From Altererythrobacter sp. ZODW24 (GTDB lineage Bacteria > Pseudomonadota > Alphaproteobacteria > Sphingomonadales > Sphingomonadaceae): a DNA stretch of 64,000 nt. Below are positions 44,323 through 55,209 of this stretch, piece after piece (position 1 is the first letter of the stretch; each line of letters begins with the position of its first letter). The notes beneath the pieces were generated by a model. The model was given only the letters and a program-made list of their open reading frames with translations. It ran no database searches and was not told the DNA's origin. The stretch is taken from positions 1,640,001 to 1,704,000 of the forward strand of contig NZ_CP031155.1 in assembly GCF_003344885.1 (NCBI RefSeq). The letters run 5' to 3'. The position numbers were made by a program, and so were the translations under genes.

Positions 44323-44985
44323 ATGACCGCACCGCTGATTTCCCCTTCGATCCTCTCTGCCGATTTTGCCCGGTTGGGAGAAGAAGTGCGCGCCATCGAC
44401 GAAGCGGGCTGCGACTGGATCCACATCGATGTGATGGACGGGCATTATGTGCCGAACATCACTATCGGCCCCGATGTCGTAAAGGCGCTGCGCCCGCACA
44501 CAAAGAAGGTCTTCGACGTCCATCTGATGATCTCGCCGGTCGACGCCTATCTCGAAGCGTTTGCGGGTGCCGGCGCGGATATTATTACCGTTCACCCCGA
44601 AGCCGGGGCACATACCCACCGCACGGTTCAAGCCATCAAGGGTTTGGGCAAGCAGGCGGGTATCTCGCTCAATCCGGGCACCGCGGTGGACGAGCTGGAT
44701 TATCTGATCGACGATATTGATCTGGTGTTGGTGATGAGCGTCAATCCCGGTTTCGGCGGGCAGAGCTTTATCTCCAGCCAGCTGCGCAAGATCGAAGTGA
44801 TCCGCAAAATGATTGATGCCACTGGCCGCGATATCCGGCTGGAAGTCGATGGCGGAGTAAACCCTGAAACCGCACGCCAATGCGTTGCGGCGGGCGCCGA
44901 TGTGCTGGTCGCCGGATCAGCCACGTTCAAGGGTGGTCCCGGTCAATATGCCGCCAATATTTCTGCGCTAAAGGGCCACGGTTGA
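44323..44985 (+). CDS. rpe: Ribulose-phosphate 3-epimerase
   Basis: The 220-residue TIM-barrel enzyme shows [17 protein letters not shown] at the N-terminus, [19 protein letters not shown] with the metal-binding His and Asp, [19 protein letters not shown] and [12 protein letters not shown]. It interconverts ribulose-5-phosphate and xylulose-5-phosphate in the pentose phosphate pathway. Its stop overlaps the start of the heparinase-like gene by one base (TGATG). Confidence 0.97.
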   Translation: MTAPLISPSILSADFARLGEEVRAIDEAGCDWIHIDVMDGHYVPNITIGPDVVKALRPHTKKVFDVHLMISPVDAYLEAFAGAGADIITVHPEAGAHTHRTVQAIKGLGKQAGISLNPGTAVDELDYLIDDIDLVLVMSVNPGFGGQSFISSQLRKIEVIRKMIDATGRDIRLEVDGGVNPETARQCVAAGADVLVAGSATFKGGPGQYAANISALKGHG

Positions 44986-46907
44986 TGGTCGATGCGGCAA
45001 CCTCCGATCGGCTGGTTGCCTCCGGCCCCGATACTCAAGGCCCAAGCGACCAAGACGGTGGCGAGAATTCTGAGAATATGGCCATACCGCTTGATGACCT
45101 TGAAGCCGATCCATTGGTGACCAGTGCTGCTGCCAATAATGGTGCCCAGACTCACGAGAGTGAATTGATCGAGCCGGGCCGCGCATTGGCGCTGGCCGAT
45201 TTCCAGCCCCCAAGGTTGGGCGCTGGCGAGAAATTGATCCGGCTGGCGTACCGGCTAGGCGTGCCGGGATCGACGCTGGCTGCTCCGCTTAAGAAGCCGG
45301 GCAAGCCGCGCCTGCTGGCGACGGTCGAAAGCCCTCTGGCTGGCGAACGGGCCGCAGGTGTTGCCCTTCGTGCCGGGCATTTCCTGATCCACGGCGTTAA
45401 GGCGCCCATCGCTCAGATGGACTGGAGCTCCAAGGCGCTGCTGACCCCGCCATTTGAGCTCGCGGTTCACGGCTTTACCTGGGCCCGCGATCTGGCCGCC
45501 TGCGGGCCGCGCGAACAATGCACTGGTACGGCCGAGCGGGTGTTGTCTTCATGGCTTGATGCCAATCCGAAACCGGCCAAGGGCGCTGCGTGGACGGTCC
45601 GCGCTGCTGGTCACAGGCTGCTCAATTGGCTGGTTCATGCGCCTTTGCTGCTTGGCGGGCAGGACAAACATTTGCGAAACCGTACCTTGGCCGCGGCCGC
45701 GCAAACCGCGCGCTGGCTCGACCGCAATGTCAGCAAGGCTGATGACCGGTTGGCGGAAGTTGCTGGCTGGACCGCGATCACCGCTGCCGGGTTGCTTTTG
45801 CCCGATGGCAAACCGCGCCGCTTGTTTGGCGAGGCGGGGCTGATGCGCGCGCTGGGCGAGCTGGTCGGCGAAGACGGCGGCGTATTGTCGCGCTCTCCGC
45901 TCGATCAGATGGAAGCGATCACGCTGCTGACGGAGCTTTCGGCCTGCTACAAGGCGACCCGCCGCGATGCGCCTGACGCGATTGATGCCATGCTGAACCT
46001 GCTGGTTCCGCCGCTCCTCGCAGTGGTGCATTCGGACGGTGCGCTTGGCAGCTGGCAGGGTTGTAATGCTGTTCCAGGAGAGCGGATTTCGGCGCTGATC
46101 GAGGCGAGCGGCGTTCGCACGCGGCCTCTGCGCGATGTGCGCCAATGGGGATATCAGCGGGTCAATGCGGGCAAGGGCCTGCTGCAATTTGATGCCGCTC
46201 CGCCTCCGCTCGCGCGCCACACACGGTCGGGCTGTGCCTCTACACTGGGCCTTGAATTTTCGCATGACGGGCAGCGGATAATCGTCAATTGCGGCGGCGC
46301 AGGTGTCGCTGGCGGGCAGACTCCCGTTCGCATCGAACGCGGCCTTCGCGCCAGTGCCGCGCATTCGACGCTGACCCTCGACGATGCGAATTCCACTGCG
46401 GTTCTTATCCGGGGCAAGCTTGGCAGCGGCGTTGGCGAGGTTGAAGTCGACCGCCGCACGCAGATGCTCGACAGCAGCACCGGCAAGGGTGGCAGCGCAA
46501 CCCGGATCGAGGCGAGCCATGATGGATATGCCGCACGCTACGCTCTGATGCATCGCCGGATCGTGATCTTGCGCGATGAAGGCACGGAACTGCGCGGTGA
46601 AGATCTACTCGTGCCATCGGGCCGCAAGCCCAAGCGCGGCAAAGTCGGCTATGCGATCCGGTTCCACATTGGGCCGGGGATCGAGCTGGGCTTGTCGGAA
46701 GACAAGCGCGGCGCGGGTCTTGCGCTCCCCGACGGCAGTTATTGGCAAATGCGGATCAGCGGCGACGACAAGGGCAAGCTCGCTATCGAGGAAAGCCTTT
46801 GGGTCGACGGCGAAGGCCGCCCGCAACCGATCCAGCAATTGGTGCTGCAAGGCATGGTGTCGCGCGGCGGGGCTAACTTTACCTGGCTGCTCAAGAAGAT
46901 GGGTTGA
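44985..46907 (+). CDS. Heparinase II/III family protein
   Basis: The 640-residue protein starts at 44985, overlapping the rpe stop. An alpha-helical toroid-like region (about 100-370) precedes a C-terminal heparinase II/III domain (about 395-610) with HTRSGCASTLGLEFSHDGQRIIVNCGGAG and SAAHSTLTLDDANSTAVL. No signal peptide is evident; the first 70 residues are acidic and disordered. Sphingomonads commonly place this gene between rpe and purH, so the context is conserved, but the polysaccharide it acts on is unknown. Confidence 0.9.
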   Translation: MVDAATSDRLVASGPDTQGPSDQDGGENSENMAIPLDDLEADPLVTSAAANNGAQTHESELIEPGRALALADFQPPRLGAGEKLIRLAYRLGVPGSTLAAPLKKPGKPRLLATVESPLAGERAAGVALRAGHFLIHGVKAPIAQMDWSSKALLTPPFELAVHGFTWARDLAACGPREQCTGTAERVLSSWLDANPKPAKGAAWTVRAAGHRLLNWLVHAPLLLGGQDKHLRNRTLAAAAQTARWLDRNVSKADDRLAEVAGWTAITAAGLLLPDGKPRRLFGEAGLMRALGELVGEDGGVLSRSPLDQMEAITLLTELSACYKATRRDAPDAIDAMLNLLVPPLLAVVHSDGALGSWQGCNAVPGERISALIEASGVRTRPLRDVRQWGYQRVNAGKGLLQFDAAPPPLARHTRSGCASTLGLEFSHDGQRIIVNCGGAGVAGGQTPVRIERGLRASAAHSTLTLDDANSTAVLIRGKLGSGVGEVEVDRRTQMLDSSTGKGGSATRIEASHDGYAARYALMHRRIVILRDEGTELRGEDLLVPSGRKPKRGKVGYAIRFHIGPGIELGLSEDKRGAGLALPDGSYWQMRISGDDKGKLAIEESLWVDGEGRPQPIQQLVLQGMVSRGGANFTWLLKKMG

Positions 46908-46940
46908 GCTGCTTAAGCTTGGCCAAAAAGGAATAGAATT

Positions 46941-48530
46941 GTGAGTGATGTGACGATCAAACGGGCGCTGCTATCGGTGTCCGACAAATCCGGTTTGGCT
47001 GAACTTGGCAAAGTGCTTGCCGCAAATGGCGTGGAGCTGGTTTCGACCGGCGGAACGGCCAAGGCGCTGCGCGATGCAGGCCTCGAAGTGCGCGATGTGT
47101 CGGACCTCACCGGCTTTCCTGAAATGATGGATGGCCGGGTGAAGACGCTGCATCCGATGGTTCACGGCGGCTTGCTGGCTGTGCGCGACAACCCTGAACA
47201 CGCTGCCGCCATGGAAGCCCATGCGATCGGCGCCATCGACCTCGTTGTGGTCAATCTCTACCCCTTTGAAGCCACTGTGGCGAAGGGCGCGACGCGCGAC
47301 GAAATAATCGAAAATATCGATATTGGCGGCCCTTCGATGGTTCGCTCGGCGGCCAAGAACCACGCTTTTGTAACCATTGTGACCGACCCTGCAGATTACG
47401 CCACGCTAACCGGCGAACTCGAAGCCAAGTCCGGCGCGACCTCAATGGACTTTCGAAAAGCGATGGCGGCTAAGGCGTTTGCAGCAACTGCCGCCTATGA
47501 TTCCATGATCAGCCAGTGGTTTGCCTTTGCCGATCAGGGCAAGATGTTCCCTGATATGCTGGCGGTAAATGGCAAGGCTCCGGTTGAACTTCGCTACGGT
47601 GAAAACCCGCATCAGAAGGCGGCGCTATACACCCCTGTCGGCCCGCATATTCACGGCATCGCGCAGGCTGAACAGCTGCAGGGCAAAGAGCTCAGCTACA
47701 ACAATTACAACGATGCAGATGCAGCGTTCGAGCTGTGCGCGGAATTCGCGGGCGGCGATCCCGCGGCGGTTATCGTGAAGCATGCCAACCCGTGCGGCGT
47801 GGCGCAGGCCCCGACCTTGATTCAGGCGTGGGAAGATGCGCTGGCGTGCGACAGCGTTTCGGCTTTTGGCGGGATCGTGGCGGTCAATGTGCCGCTGGAC
47901 GGTCCGACTGCAGAGGCGATCTGCAAGATCTTTACCGAAGTGGTGATTGCACCCGCAGTTGATGATGCAGCGCGCGAAGCATTTGCGAAGAAGAAGAACC
48001 TGCGGCTGCTGCTGACTGGTGAATTCCCAGATGCGCGGCGTGGGGGTCTGCAAGTTAAGCAGATCACCGGCGGTTTGATCGTTCAGAGCCGTGACAATGG
48101 TGCAGTGTCCTTGGACGACCTTAAGATCGTCACAAAGCGTGAGCCAACTGAGCAAGAGCTCAAGGACTGTCTGTTCGCATGGACCGTCGCGCGGCATGTG
48201 AAATCGAATGCGATTGTCTATGCCAAGGACGGCGCAACGGCAGGCATCGGTGCCGGTCAAATGAACCGCCGCGACAGTGCACGGATTGCGGCGATCAAGG
48301 CCTCGGAAGCTGCCGAAACCTATGAATGGGCAGAGGCGAAGACCGTTGGAAGTGCCGTGGCATCAGATGCATTCTTCCCCTTTGCGGACGGCTTGCTGTC
48401 AGCAGCGGAAGCGGGCGCAACCGCCGTGATCCAGCCGGGAGGTTCGATCCGCGATGATGAGGTTATCGCAGCGGCGGACGAACGCGGCCTCGCCATGGTC
48501 TTCACCGGAATGCGGCACTTTAGGCATTGA
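46941..48530 (+). CDS. purH: Bifunctional AICAR transformylase/IMP cyclohydrolase PurH
   Basis: The 529-residue protein has an N-terminal MGS-like IMP cyclohydrolase domain ([35 protein letters not shown]). The C-terminal AICAR transformylase domain contains [15 protein letters not shown], the K280-H281 catalytic pair in [24 protein letters not shown] and the closing [19 protein letters not shown]. It catalyses the last two steps of IMP synthesis. The start is a GTG with GGAA about 7 bases before it. A dispersed repeat begins right after its stop. Confidence 0.97.
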   Translation: MSDVTIKRALLSVSDKSGLAELGKVLAANGVELVSTGGTAKALRDAGLEVRDVSDLTGFPEMMDGRVKTLHPMVHGGLLAVRDNPEHAAAMEAHAIGAIDLVVVNLYPFEATVAKGATRDEIIENIDIGGPSMVRSAAKNHAFVTIVTDPADYATLTGELEAKSGATSMDFRKAMAAKAFAATAAYDSMISQWFAFADQGKMFPDMLAVNGKAPVELRYGENPHQKAALYTPVGPHIHGIAQAEQLQGKELSYNNYNDADAAFELCAEFAGGDPAAVIVKHANPCGVAQAPTLIQAWEDALACDSVSAFGGIVAVNVPLDGPTAEAICKIFTEVVIAPAVDDAAREAFAKKKNLRLLLTGEFPDARRGGLQVKQITGGLIVQSRDNGAVSLDDLKIVTKREPTEQELKDCLFAWTVARHVKSNAIVYAKDGATAGIGAGQMNRRDSARIAAIKASEAAETYEWAEAKTVGSAVASDAFFPFADGLLSAAEAGATAVIQPGGSIRDDEVIAAADERGLAMVFTGMRHFRH

Positions 48531-48623
48531 TTTTCTCTCCCGGCTAGTCGGCTTTGCCAACGCCTCCGAGAGGCGGCCCAATAAGGGCCGGCGGCCAGTC
48601 GGCCTTTGACTGCCGTGGCCAAG
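48531..48623. repeat. Dispersed intergenic repeat, copy B
   Basis: The element begins with ttttctctc at the first base after the purH stop and ends with ccaag, 7 bp before the end of the convergent oxidoreductase gene. It matches copy A (15512-15615) at both ends and in the blocks gccaacgcct, ggccggcgg and tttgactgccgtg. Internal dyads gcctc-cga-gaggc, ggccc-aataa-gggcc and cagtc-ggccttt-gactg suggest a folded RNA or terminator function. It is 11 bp shorter than copy A. Confidence 0.7.
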
Positions 48624-48630
48624 GTTCTGG

Positions 48631-50211
48631 TTAGGATCGCCACCACTTTTTTTGTTTCAGGATTGCTGCTGCGCAGTTGTGCCCTGGTGCGCCGGTTACG
48701 CCGCCGCCCGGGTGGCTGCCCGCGCCGCATAGCCATAGACCGTTCAGCGGGGTCCGGTAGCTGCCTGCGCCCATTACGGGACGCGCCGCCCAGAGTTGGT
48801 CGATGCTCATCCGGCCGTGGAAGATATCTCCGCGATAGAGGCCGAACTTTGCCTCCAACGCGCGCGGTGTGTGGACTTGCTTGTGCAATATCAACTTGCG
48901 GAAACCTGGTGCGTGATGCTCGATTGTATCGAAGACTGCCTCGACCGCTTCGGCCTCGCGGTCTTCGGGCAGATCAGGATCGACATGCTGGCAAAACAGG
49001 CTGGCGACGTGCTGGCCCTGCGGTGCGAGGCTGTCATCGACGAGGCTCGGGATAAGAATTTCGACAATCGGGTTTGTGCTGAAGCCATTTGCCTTCGCCT
49101 GATGAAAGGCGCGGTCCATGTAATCGAGATCGGGCGCGATGATGATGCCGGCTTTCAGGTGATCATCGGCCGGAGGCCGGTCGCGGAATTGCGGCAAGCC
49201 GGACAGTGCGATGTTCATCCGCAGACTGCCCGATCCGGCGCGGAAGCCGTCCATGGCTTGGCTGAAGTCTTCGGGCAGGGCATCACGCGGGACCAGCCTA
49301 TCGAACAACGGCTTTGGCCCCATGTTGGATATTACTCGCTTGGCCCGAACTTCCTCGCCGCTGACTAATTTCAGGCCAACAGCTTTACCGCCTTCGATCA
49401 GCACACTCTCAATCGGTGCATCGGTGACAATCTCCACGCCAGCTTCGCGCGCAGCTTCTGCCATCAACTCCGTAATCCGGCCCATTCCGCCGATGACGTG
49501 GCCCCACGCGCCCGGCTTCCCGTTCACTTCGCCAAATACGTGATGAAGCAGAACATAGGCGCTGCCCGGCTCGTCAGGCGACGCGAAATGGCCGACGGTT
49601 GCATCGAAACCGAAGGCTGCTTTCACCGGCTCACTTTCAAACCAGTCGTCGAGCAATTCGCGGGCTGAGCGGGTGAACAAAGTCAGCACCTCGCGCTTGG
49701 CCGATAACGGCAGTTTGGCCACTCCGCGCGCCTGCATGGCGGCATCTACCAGCGCAGGAAGCCCGCCGTCAGGCGCTGGCGGAATGCGCAACGCCAAGTC
49801 CCGCAGCACGTCGGCAACCCGTTCCAGCATCGCATACCATTCGGGCAAAATAGCCGCGTCTTTCGCGGAGAAGCGCGCGAACTCAGTCTGCGTTGCTTCG
49901 TCACCGCCGCCAACCAGCAGATGGCCACCCTCAAGCGGCAGGAAGTTTGAATAAGGCCGTTCGATCACGCGATATCCGCGCTCCACCAGTCTCATGTCCG
50001 CGATGACCTTCGGCTGCAGAAGGCTGACGGTGTAACTCGCCGTAGAGTTGCGGAAACCGGGTGCGAACTCTTCGGTCACTGCGGCCCCGCCGACGACATG
50101 GCGTGCCTCGAACACTTTCACTTTCAGCCCGGCACGCGCGAGATAGAACGCGCAGGTCAGCCCGTTGTGACCGCCGCCGATTAATACTGCATCCAATTCA
50201 GGAGTCGCCAC
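48631..50211 (-). CDS. FAD-dependent oxidoreductase, phytoene-desaturase-like
   Basis: The 526-residue protein starts at GTG 50211 (AAAGGT 6 bases upstream). It has the dinucleotide-binding motif GGGHNG near residues 12-17, an FEA acid residue closing the Rossmann fold, and the C-terminal flavin segment [26 protein letters not shown], typical of the CrtI/NAD(P)-FAD amine oxidase superfamily. The substrate is unknown; it is not a clear carotenoid desaturase. A longer frame from a TTG at 50256 lacks support. Confidence 0.87.
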   Translation of the reverse strand: MATPELDAVLIGGGHNGLTCAFYLARAGLKVKVFEARHVVGGAAVTEEFAPGFRNSTASYTVSLLQPKVIADMRLVERGYRVIERPYSNFLPLEGGHLLVGGGDEATQTEFARFSAKDAAILPEWYAMLERVADVLRDLALRIPPAPDGGLPALVDAAMQARGVAKLPLSAKREVLTLFTRSARELLDDWFESEPVKAAFGFDATVGHFASPDEPGSAYVLLHHVFGEVNGKPGAWGHVIGGMGRITELMAEAAREAGVEIVTDAPIESVLIEGGKAVGLKLVSGEEVRAKRVISNMGPKPLFDRLVPRDALPEDFSQAMDGFRAGSGSLRMNIALSGLPQFRDRPPADDHLKAGIIIAPDLDYMDRAFHQAKANGFSTNPIVEILIPSLVDDSLAPQGQHVASLFCQHVDPDLPEDREAEAVEAVFDTIEHHAPGFRKLILHKQVHTPRALEAKFGLYRGDIFHGRMSIDQLWAARPVMGAGSYRTPLNGLWLCGAGSHPGGGVTGAPGHNCAAAILKQKKWWRS

Positions 50212-50335
50212 GTAACTACCTTTGTAACCTTTTTGCCAGTTGCCCCGAATGAACAAATGGAAGCCGCGCTATTCACCTAATTGCAAGTGGCAGTGGGTTA
50301 GTGGCGATGGCAAGCTAGATTCGAGAGAAAGTATC

Positions 50336-50473
50336 ATGGGCCTTTTCACATCTGACCTCTATCGCAACTTCGCCATTGGCTTTGCCATTGGCGCAATCGC
50401 TATAGCTGTGCAGATCGGCCCGGACATGCTGGCAGACAGCGCCGCTGCTGCCATCGCCTCAATCTTCAGCTAA
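50336..50473 (+). CDS. Small single-TM protein
   Basis: The 45-residue peptide starts at an ATG preceded by GAGAGAAAG. It has one hydrophobic stretch, FAIGFAIGAIAIAVQIGP, and a C-terminal Ala-rich amphipathic segment. No family is recognised, though short sphingomonad proteins of this kind are frequent before exported-protein genes. The stop lies 10 bp before the msrA start, suggesting co-transcription. The region 50257-50335 before it holds no other feature. Confidence 0.6.
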   Translation: MGLFTSDLYRNFAIGFAIGAIAIAVQIGPDMLADSAAAAIASIFS

Positions 50474-50483
50474 GGCAGATCAT

Positions 50484-51164
50484 ATGAAACGAGTATTTAT
50501 TCCGCTCATCGCCGGGGCGCTTGCCCTGTCAGCCTGTCAGCAAAGTACCGCTGCCGCGGCCGAAAACGTCGTCCGCGCGCCGGTTGCTGAACGCCCTGCC
50601 AAAGAAGGCAAGGGCCTCAAGACTGCCGTTTTTGCCGGCGGATGTTTCTGGGGTGTCGAAGCCGTATTCAGCCACACGAAGGGCGTTTCGAGCGCCATAT
50701 CCGGCTATCATGGCGGCAGCGCTGCAACGGCCACTTATGCGCAAACCAACACTGGCGTGACCGGCCATGCAGAGGCGGTGAAGGTTACGTATGACCCCTC
50801 CGTCATTCGCTACGACCAGTTGTTGAGGATCTTCTTCTCCGTTGTCGCCGATCCGACATTGAATAACCGCCAAGGCCCCGATGTCGGCCCGCAATACCGC
50901 GCTGCACTTGTTCCGCTGAGCGCAGAACAGCGCACGGTTGCCGCTGCATACCTCAAGCAGATGAAGGCGTCGGGCAAATGGAAGCGGCCGATCGTGACGC
51001 CGATCGAAAAGTACCGGAAGTTCTACAAGGCCGAAGTGAAGCATCAGGACTTTGCGGCGAAGAATCCCAATCATGGCTACATCCGCCGGTGGGATAAGCC
51101 CAAGGTTGCGGCGCTCAAGCGGCTCTATCCGGTCGTTTATCGGGCAAATTTCAAGCGCAACTGA
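50484..51164 (+). CDS. msrA: Peptide methionine sulfoxide reductase MsrA, lipoprotein form
   Basis: The 226-residue protein has a lipoprotein signal (IPLIAGALALSAC, C18). The MsrA domain carries catalytic C54 in GGCFWGVEAVF, followed by GVSSAISGYHGG, GVTGHAEAVKVTYDP and DVGPQYRAA. It reduces methionine-S-sulfoxide in envelope proteins. The lipobox implies a membrane-anchored periplasmic enzyme, unlike the usual cytoplasmic MsrA. Resolving cysteines after the domain are not obvious. Confidence 0.93.
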   Translation: MKRVFIPLIAGALALSACQQSTAAAAENVVRAPVAERPAKEGKGLKTAVFAGGCFWGVEAVFSHTKGVSSAISGYHGGSAATATYAQTNTGVTGHAEAVKVTYDPSVIRYDQLLRIFFSVVADPTLNNRQGPDVGPQYRAALVPLSAEQRTVAAAYLKQMKASGKWKRPIVTPIEKYRKFYKAEVKHQDFAAKNPNHGYIRRWDKPKVAALKRLYPVVYRANFKRN

Positions 51165-51200
51165 TTGCAGTTTGCCCCGCGCCGTCCCTATATGGGGGGA

Positions 51201-51656
51201 ATGAGCGGGCACTCCCATCACGAACACTCAGGCAGCGGGCTGGTCGAAGCAGCGCGCAAGTCGCTGACTGCATCGGGTGAGCAATGGACTGCTCTGCGTG
51301 CAGATGTGTTCGGCGCGCTGGCCAGCCGCGACAAACCCGCCTCCGCCTATGACATTGCCGAGGCCCTGTCGGACAAGCGCGGCAAGCGGGTGGCCGCAAA
51401 CAGTATTTACCGCATTCTCGACCTGTTCGTGCGCGAAAATCTGGCGAACCGGATCGAAAGCGCGAACGCCTATATCGCCAACACGCACCCAGGTTGCCGG
51501 CACGATTGCATCTTCCTGATCTGCGATGAATGCGGCGCTGTTACCCACTTCGATGATGACAGCCTGACATCTGCCCTAAAAACGGCCGGTGAGGGCGCAG
51601 GTTTTGCCGATGTGCGCCCCGTGGTCGAACTGCGCGGACGCTGCGATAATTGCTAG
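51201..51656 (+). CDS. Fur family transcriptional regulator, Zur-like
   Basis: The 151-residue protein has a His-rich start (SGHSHHEHSGSG), a winged helix (QWTALRADVFGALASRD, KRVAANSIYRILDLFVRENLANRI), and two structural zinc CxxC pairs: C108-x-x-C111 and C148-x-x-C151 at the very end. The early His cluster and C-terminal CDNC are typical of alphaproteobacterial Zur rather than Fur. The start is ATG 51201 or 51192. Targets are not visible here. Confidence 0.85.
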   Translation: MSGHSHHEHSGSGLVEAARKSLTASGEQWTALRADVFGALASRDKPASAYDIAEALSDKRGKRVAANSIYRILDLFVRENLANRIESANAYIANTHPGCRHDCIFLICDECGAVTHFDDDSLTSALKTAGEGAGFADVRPVVELRGRCDNC

Positions 51657-51719
51657 TGCGCCAAATCTGCCTAATTCCGTTCATCGACAGGCGATAATTA
51701 CCGTTGTAAGTGTCCCTAT

Positions 51720-53645
51720 ATGAGTGAACGTCCCGATACTCCGCTGCTCGACACAGTCGATGTGCCTGCTGATCTCCGCAAGCTGAAGCCGGAGCAATTA
51801 CGGCAATTCGCCGATGAGCTGCGCGCTGAAATGATCAGCACTGTGGGTTCAACCGGCGGGCATCTGGGCTCGGGCCTTGGCGTGGTAGAGCTCACCACCG
51901 CGATCCACTACGTCTTTAATACACCGGACGACCGCTTGATCTGGGATGTGGGCCATCAGGCCTACCCGCATAAGATCATCACGGGCCGGCGCGACCGTAT
52001 CCGTACTTTGCGTCAGGGCGGCGGGCTTTCCGGCTTCACCAAGCGGGCAGAAAGCGAATATGATCCGTTCGGTGCGGCGCATAGCTCGACCTCGATTTCG
52101 GCAGCGCTGGGTTTTGCGGTTGCTAACAAGCTGAATGATAAGCCGGGCAAAGGCATTGCGGTAATCGGCGACGGCGCGATGAGTGCTGGCATGGCCTATG
52201 AGGCCATGAATAATGCCGAACAGGCAGGCAACCGCCTCGTCGTGATCCTCAACGACAACGATATGTCGATTGCGCCGCCTGTTGGCGGACTGTCAGCATA
52301 TCTCGCGCGGATGGTGTCCTCCAGCGAATATCTCGGTCTGCGTAGCCTTGCGTCCAAAATGGCCAAGAAGCTGTCGCGCCGGGTGCATTCAGGTCTCGAG
52401 AAAGCTGAGGAATATACCCGCGGCATGGTTACTGGCGGGACGTTGTTCGAGGAGCTTGGCTTCTATTATGTTGGGCCAATTGACGGCCATAACCTCGACC
52501 ATTTGATCCCTGTGCTCGAAAATGTTCGCGACACCGCTCAGGGCCCGATCCTGATCCATGTCGTGACGAAAAAGGGCAAGGGTTATGCGCCTGCGGAAGA
52601 CAGCGCCGACAAATATCACGGTGTTGCGAAGTTCGACGTAGTCTCGGGCAAGCAGGACAAGGGGCCCGGCGGCGGCCCGCCCAATTATCAGAACGTATTC
52701 GGTGAAACTCTGGCGAAACTGGCCGAGACCGATGACAAGATTTGCGCGATTACGGCTGCCATGCCGAGCGGCACGGGCGTCGATAAATTTGCGACTGCCC
52801 ACCCGGACCGCGCCTTCGATGTTGGCATTGCCGAACAACATGGCGTGACCTTTGCTGCCGGCCTTGCCGCGCAAGGCATGCGGCCGTTCTGCGCAATTTA
52901 TTCGACCTTCTTGCAACGCGCATTTGATCAAGTCGTACACGACGTGGCGATCCAGAATCTGCCAGTCCGCTTCGCGATCGACCGCGCAGGCCTTGTCGGT
53001 GCCGATGGCGCGACCCATGCAGGCAGCTTCGACGTCACTTATCTCGCAACGCTGCCGAACATGGTGGTGATGGCTGCGGCTGACGAAGCTGAACTAGTGC
53101 ATATGACCTATACTGCCGCGCTGCATGACAGCGGGCCAATTGCCTTCCGCTACCCGCGCGGTGCGGGTACCGGCGTGGCAATGCCGGATGTGCCGTTGCA
53201 GCTTGAAATCGGCAAAGGCCGCATTGTGAAGGAAGGCAGCAAGATTGCGCTGCTCTCGCTCGGCACGCGCCTTGCCGAAGCGATGAAGGCGGCTGACGAG
53301 CTGGAGGCCAAGGGGCTTTCTACTACCGTTGCTGATCTGCGTTTTGCCAAGCCGCTCGACAGCGAGCTGATCGAGAAGCTGATGCGCACGCATGAAGTGA
53401 TCGTCACCGTTGAAGAAGCCGCCATTGGCGGTCTCGGCGCGCATGTTCTGACTTTGGCGAGTGATAAGGGCCTGATGGATGCTGGTCTGAAGATCCGCAC
53501 ATTGCGCCTGCCAGACGCGTTTCAGGATCAGAACTCGCCAGACAAACAATATGAAGAGGCGGGGCTGAATGCTCCGAACATCGTCGACACAGTGCTGAAG
53601 GCGCTGCGCCATAATAGCGCAGGCGTAGAAGAAGCGCGGGCTTGA
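51720..53645 (+). CDS. dxs: 1-deoxy-D-xylulose-5-phosphate synthase
   Basis: The 641-residue TPP enzyme of the MEP isoprenoid pathway has [41 protein letters not shown], the TPP Mg-binding [34 protein letters not shown], and [22 protein letters not shown]. It condenses pyruvate and glyceraldehyde-3-phosphate. Its stop overlaps a TTG that begins a broken hydrolase gene (TTGA). Confidence 0.97.
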   Translation: MSERPDTPLLDTVDVPADLRKLKPEQLRQFADELRAEMISTVGSTGGHLGSGLGVVELTTAIHYVFNTPDDRLIWDVGHQAYPHKIITGRRDRIRTLRQGGGLSGFTKRAESEYDPFGAAHSSTSISAALGFAVANKLNDKPGKGIAVIGDGAMSAGMAYEAMNNAEQAGNRLVVILNDNDMSIAPPVGGLSAYLARMVSSSEYLGLRSLASKMAKKLSRRVHSGLEKAEEYTRGMVTGGTLFEELGFYYVGPIDGHNLDHLIPVLENVRDTAQGPILIHVVTKKGKGYAPAEDSADKYHGVAKFDVVSGKQDKGPGGGPPNYQNVFGETLAKLAETDDKICAITAAMPSGTGVDKFATAHPDRAFDVGIAEQHGVTFAAGLAAQGMRPFCAIYSTFLQRAFDQVVHDVAIQNLPVRFAIDRAGLVGADGATHAGSFDVTYLATLPNMVVMAAADEAELVHMTYTAALHDSGPIAFRYPRGAGTGVAMPDVPLQLEIGKGRIVKEGSKIALLSLGTRLAEAMKAADELEAKGLSTTVADLRFAKPLDSELIEKLMRTHEVIVTVEEAAIGGLGAHVLTLASDKGLMDAGLKIRTLRLPDAFQDQNSPDKQYEEAGLNAPNIVDTVLKALRHNSAGVEEARA

Positions 53646-54470
53646 ACGAAAAGCCGGGAAAGCGGCGCGGGAGAGTGATTCTGAGTGTAATCATCGCGGT
53701 CGTCGCGATTTACGTTGCAGGCGTTTTGGCGCTGGCTCTGATGCAGCGCTCGTTCATTTATCCTGCACCCACCGATAACGCCGGTGTTCCAGCGAGGTTC
53801 TAGCAGGCAACCTACACCACCGCTGATGGGTTAGGGCTAACGTCAGGCTATCACCGCGCCGATGAAGGCATGCCAACGATTCTGTTTTTCCACGGCAATG
53901 GCGCGCGTTGGCAGGATGCTGAGACCGTGGCGTATCTAGCCATGGAGCGCGGATACGGAGTGATGGGCAGCGAGTATCGCGGCTATCAAGAAAATGGGCG
54001 GTAGCCCGACTGAGGAGGGCCTATATCAGGACGGCCGCGCGGCGGTTGCCTATCTTGGGCAGCAAGGCGTGGCGCCCAGCGATATAGTGCTGATCGGTAA
54101 CTCGCTCGGTTCAGGCGTTGCAACGCAACTGGCGACCGAGATTGATGCGCATTCGCTTATCCTTATTTCACCCTTTGCCAGCCTCACTCGTGCAGTGCAG
54201 GAAAAGGTCCGCTGGGCGCCGGTCAGCTTGGTGCTGCAGGATGATTTCGACAATATTGGCAAGATCGGCAACGTGACTGCACCGATACTGATCATTCACG
54301 GCGTTCGCGACGATTTGATCGTGCTGCGCCATGCGCTTGATCTGAAAGACGCCAATACGTCTGTACGCCTCGAAATGATCGAGGGTGCCGGGCACGAATT
54401 GGCCTATCTGCCTGTGGCGCAGAACCCGCTATATGATTTCCTGTTAGCGGTGGAAGCACAGGTGGATTAG
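53642..54470 (+). pseudogene. Alpha/beta hydrolase gene broken by a stop and a frameshift
   Basis: From TTG 53642 the frame encodes an N-terminal membrane anchor (VILSVIIAVVAIYVAGVLAL), then SFIYPAPTD, and hits TAG at 53801-53803. The same frame continues with TYTTADGLGL, TILFFHGNG and SEYRGY to a second stop at 54002. The family continues one base later, from about 53994 (GGSPTEEGLYQDGRAAVAYL), with the nucleophile elbow GNSLGSG, ISPFASL, IIHGVRDDLIV and catalytic His in GAGHELAY. So one nonsense codon and one extra base, probably in the ggg run at 53996-53998, inactivate it. Its coupling to dxs implies a former operon. Confidence 0.85.
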
Positions 54471-55153
54471 CCGATCCAGCGCCACAGACCTGCTGGCAAA
54501 CTGCCCATCCAGATGTGCAGCCACGTCAGCCCCATCCAAACGGCGACCGCGACAATCCAAAGTACGGGGCCGACGCTGAACAGGCGGCCAAGCTGCGGGA
54601 TGAAGCTGGTCTTCGATTCCCACTCTACCCATGCCTCACCCATCAATGCTTCTTTTTTGCGATCTTGCATGCGCGCACCCAGCAGCGCGAGGAGAAAGAT
54701 TGCGCCAGCGAAAATCACTGTGCGCGGCGTCGGCATCACCAGAATGTGTGATGCGCCCCAGATCGCGAAGCCCCACATCATGGGATGACGGGTAACGCGG
54801 AACGCGCCGTGCGGCTCCTTGCGAGCTAGCGCTTCAGCGCCTGGCTGCGGCATGGCCGGATTGCCGATGTAGGCGCCAAGAAACATAACCATCGCGACGA
54901 GCGTAAGCACGCTGCCAATCGCCCACATTATATCGCCGGTGCCATTCCACAGCGGCACTCCGCCTGCGGGGACCTGTGTAAATGCCCAGATCATCCAGAC
55001 AAAGAAGGCGAGGTTGATCAGCGAATAGACGCCGAGGAACCCGTTCTCACCCAGTTTCGCGACCATCGGTGCGCGAAGCGGATGCGATAATGCGAAATGT
55101 GATCCGACGAGCGCAGTGCTGGCCGCGAGCAATGATGTCAGTTCCGGTCCCAT
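54467..55153 (-). CDS. NnrU family membrane protein
   Basis: The 228-residue protein has six hydrophobic segments and the NnrU/methyltransferase-like pattern: VGSHFALSHPLRAPMVAKLGENGF, LGVYSLINLAFFVWMIWAF, GAFRVTRHPMMWGFAIWGASH and the isoprenylcysteine-methyltransferase-like ending. NnrU was named in nitric oxide metabolism, but function in most alphaproteobacteria, including 15-cis-zeta-carotene isomerase-like roles, is not settled. Its 3' end overlaps the pseudogene's by 4 bp. Confidence 0.88.
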   Translation of the reverse strand: MGPELTSLLAASTALVGSHFALSHPLRAPMVAKLGENGFLGVYSLINLAFFVWMIWAFTQVPAGGVPLWNGTGDIMWAIGSVLTLVAMVMFLGAYIGNPAMPQPGAEALARKEPHGAFRVTRHPMMWGFAIWGASHILVMPTPRTVIFAGAIFLLALLGARMQDRKKEALMGEAWVEWESKTSFIPQLGRLFSVGPVLWIVAVAVWMGLTWLHIWMGSLPAGLWRWIG

Positions 55154-55209
55154 GCCGATCCTCCGTATTCCTGCGCGAAAGTTAGCACAGTGGCTGCCTT
55201 CGCGACAAA

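Noticed and set aside
45549-46553. Minus-strand open frame of 334 codons opposite the heparinase-like gene
   Set aside because: Composition is that of an antisense shadow; the plus-strand gene is clearly supported.
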